Source: Planctomycetota bacterium
GTDB lineage: Bacteria > Planctomycetota > UBA8108 > UBA1146 > JAJFFE01
Assembly (NCBI GenBank): GCA_020425835.1
Contig: JAGQRC010000278.1
Coordinates: 1-5,712, forward strand
Reading direction: 5' to 3'
Length of the DNA stretch: 5,712 nt
Of the stretch, positions 5,587 through 5,712 are shown piece by piece (position 1 is the first letter of the stretch; each line of letters starts with the position of its first letter). The translations under genes and the position numbers were made by a program. The notes beneath the pieces are model-generated. The model saw only the letters and a program-made list of their open reading frames with translations, searched no databases and was not told where the DNA came from.

Positions 5587-5599
5587 TCACCAAGGGCCT
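5587..5599 (-). repeat. 13-bp direct repeat, proximal copy
   Basis: On the minus strand this reads AGGCCCTTGGTGA, identical to 5698-5710, with the two copies 111 bp apart. It is followed after 10 bp by the dyad at 5562-5576. Confidence 0.6.
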
Positions 5600-5629
5600 C
5601 CGCAGGTATCCCCTCTCCCTCGGAGGTCC
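5594..5629 (-). other. Possible hairpin in the VWA gene leader
   Basis: GGGCCTCCG (5594-5602) and CGGAGGTCC (5621-5629) can form a 9-bp stem with one G-T pair around an 18-nt loop, overlapping the proximal 13-bp repeat. There is no T-run on either side, so it does not look like a terminator. Confidence 0.3.
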
Positions 5630-5643
5630 ACCTTTTCCCTCAG

Positions 5644-5663
5644 GGTCGGGGGCGATCCCGACC
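5644..5663. promoter_or_regulatory. Perfect 7-bp inverted repeat upstream of the VWA gene
   Basis: GGTCGGG (5644-5650) and CCCGACC (5657-5663) are exact inverted copies with a 6-bp centre. There is no T-run on either strand, so a DNA-binding site or a leader hairpin is likelier than a terminator. Confidence 0.4.
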
Positions 5664-5667
5664 GAGT

Positions 5668-5682
5668 GAGACGTATCGTCTC
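5668..5682. promoter_or_regulatory. Perfect 6-bp dyad GAGACG-TAT-CGTCTC (distal copy of the GAGA-N7-TCTC element)
   Basis: The arms GAGACG (5668-5673) and CGTCTC (5677-5682) are exact inverted copies around TAT, five bases from the inverted repeat at 5644-5663. A 15-bp, two-fold symmetric site of this kind fits a dimeric repressor or activator. No regulator gene is visible to assign it to. Confidence 0.45.
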
Positions 5683-5697
5683 CCGACAATCCAGCAA

Positions 5698-5710
5698 TCA
5701 CCAAGGGCCT
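5698..5710 (-). repeat. 13-bp direct repeat, distal copy at the window edge
   Basis: On the minus strand this is AGGCCCTTGGTGA, identical to 5587-5599, followed after 15 bp by the dyad at 5668-5682. More copies could lie beyond the right edge of the window. Confidence 0.6.
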
Positions 5711-5712
5711 TC

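Noticed and set aside
5577..5597. GAAC...CGTT upstream of the VWA gene as an ECF promoter tying it to the window's sigma factor
   Set aside because: The minus-strand words are near-consensus only, the spacing is short at about 15 bp, and the sigma factor's own promoter preference is unknown, so the link cannot be supported.

Overview
The window is GC-rich bacterial chromosomal DNA, most likely from a planctomycete or a similarly deep-branching Gram-negative lineage. That assignment is inferred from gene content: a secreted HEAT-repeat/VWA protein with a W..WW motif before the VWA domain, a zinc-ribbon membrane protein, and a three-gene ECF sigma operon ending in an Arg-rich DUF3106-like secreted protein. 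There are no tRNA or rRNA genes, no transposase and no CRISPR array.

Layout. Positions 1-192 (minus) hold the first 64 codons of a tRNA 2-selenouridine synthase gene (mnmH/selU) that runs off the left edge. Its start sits just after a TATACT box, so the message may be leaderless. Divergently, 376-2281 (plus) is a tightly overlapping operon: an ECF sigma factor, a single-pass membrane protein in the anti-sigma position (GTGA overlap), and a secreted Arg-rich protein (ATGA overlap). A small one-helix membrane protein follows at 2360-2689. A good sigma70-type promoter at 2742-2769 then starts a transcript with a leader of about 235 nt. This precedes a protein at 3010-3507 with a basic Ser/Lys/Arg tail, a four-cysteine zinc ribbon and two membrane helices. 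A strong intrinsic terminator (3534-3571) closes it. A convergent intergenic gap with a 15-bp tandem repeat separates it from a 593-residue minus-strand gene (3748-5529). That gene encodes an exported protein with a coiled coil, HEAT-like helical repeats and a von Willebrand A domain with an intact MIDAS. Its upstream region (5530-5712) carries a duplicated module: a 13-bp direct repeat followed by a GAGA-N7-TCTC dyad, twice.

How the genes may work together. The operon at 376-2281 looks like a cell-envelope signalling unit. The sigma factor would be held by the membrane protein's cytoplasmic N-terminus. The strongly acidic outer tail of that membrane protein (22 D/E, 2 K/R in 81 residues) faces a secreted protein with 58 R/K against 34 D/E. 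This charge complementarity suggests the secreted protein is a partner or sensor for the membrane protein; that is inference. The beta-proteobacterial gene order sigma/DUF3619/DUF3106 is a known parallel. The zinc-ribbon and VWA genes are separate transcription units with no demonstrated link to the operon.
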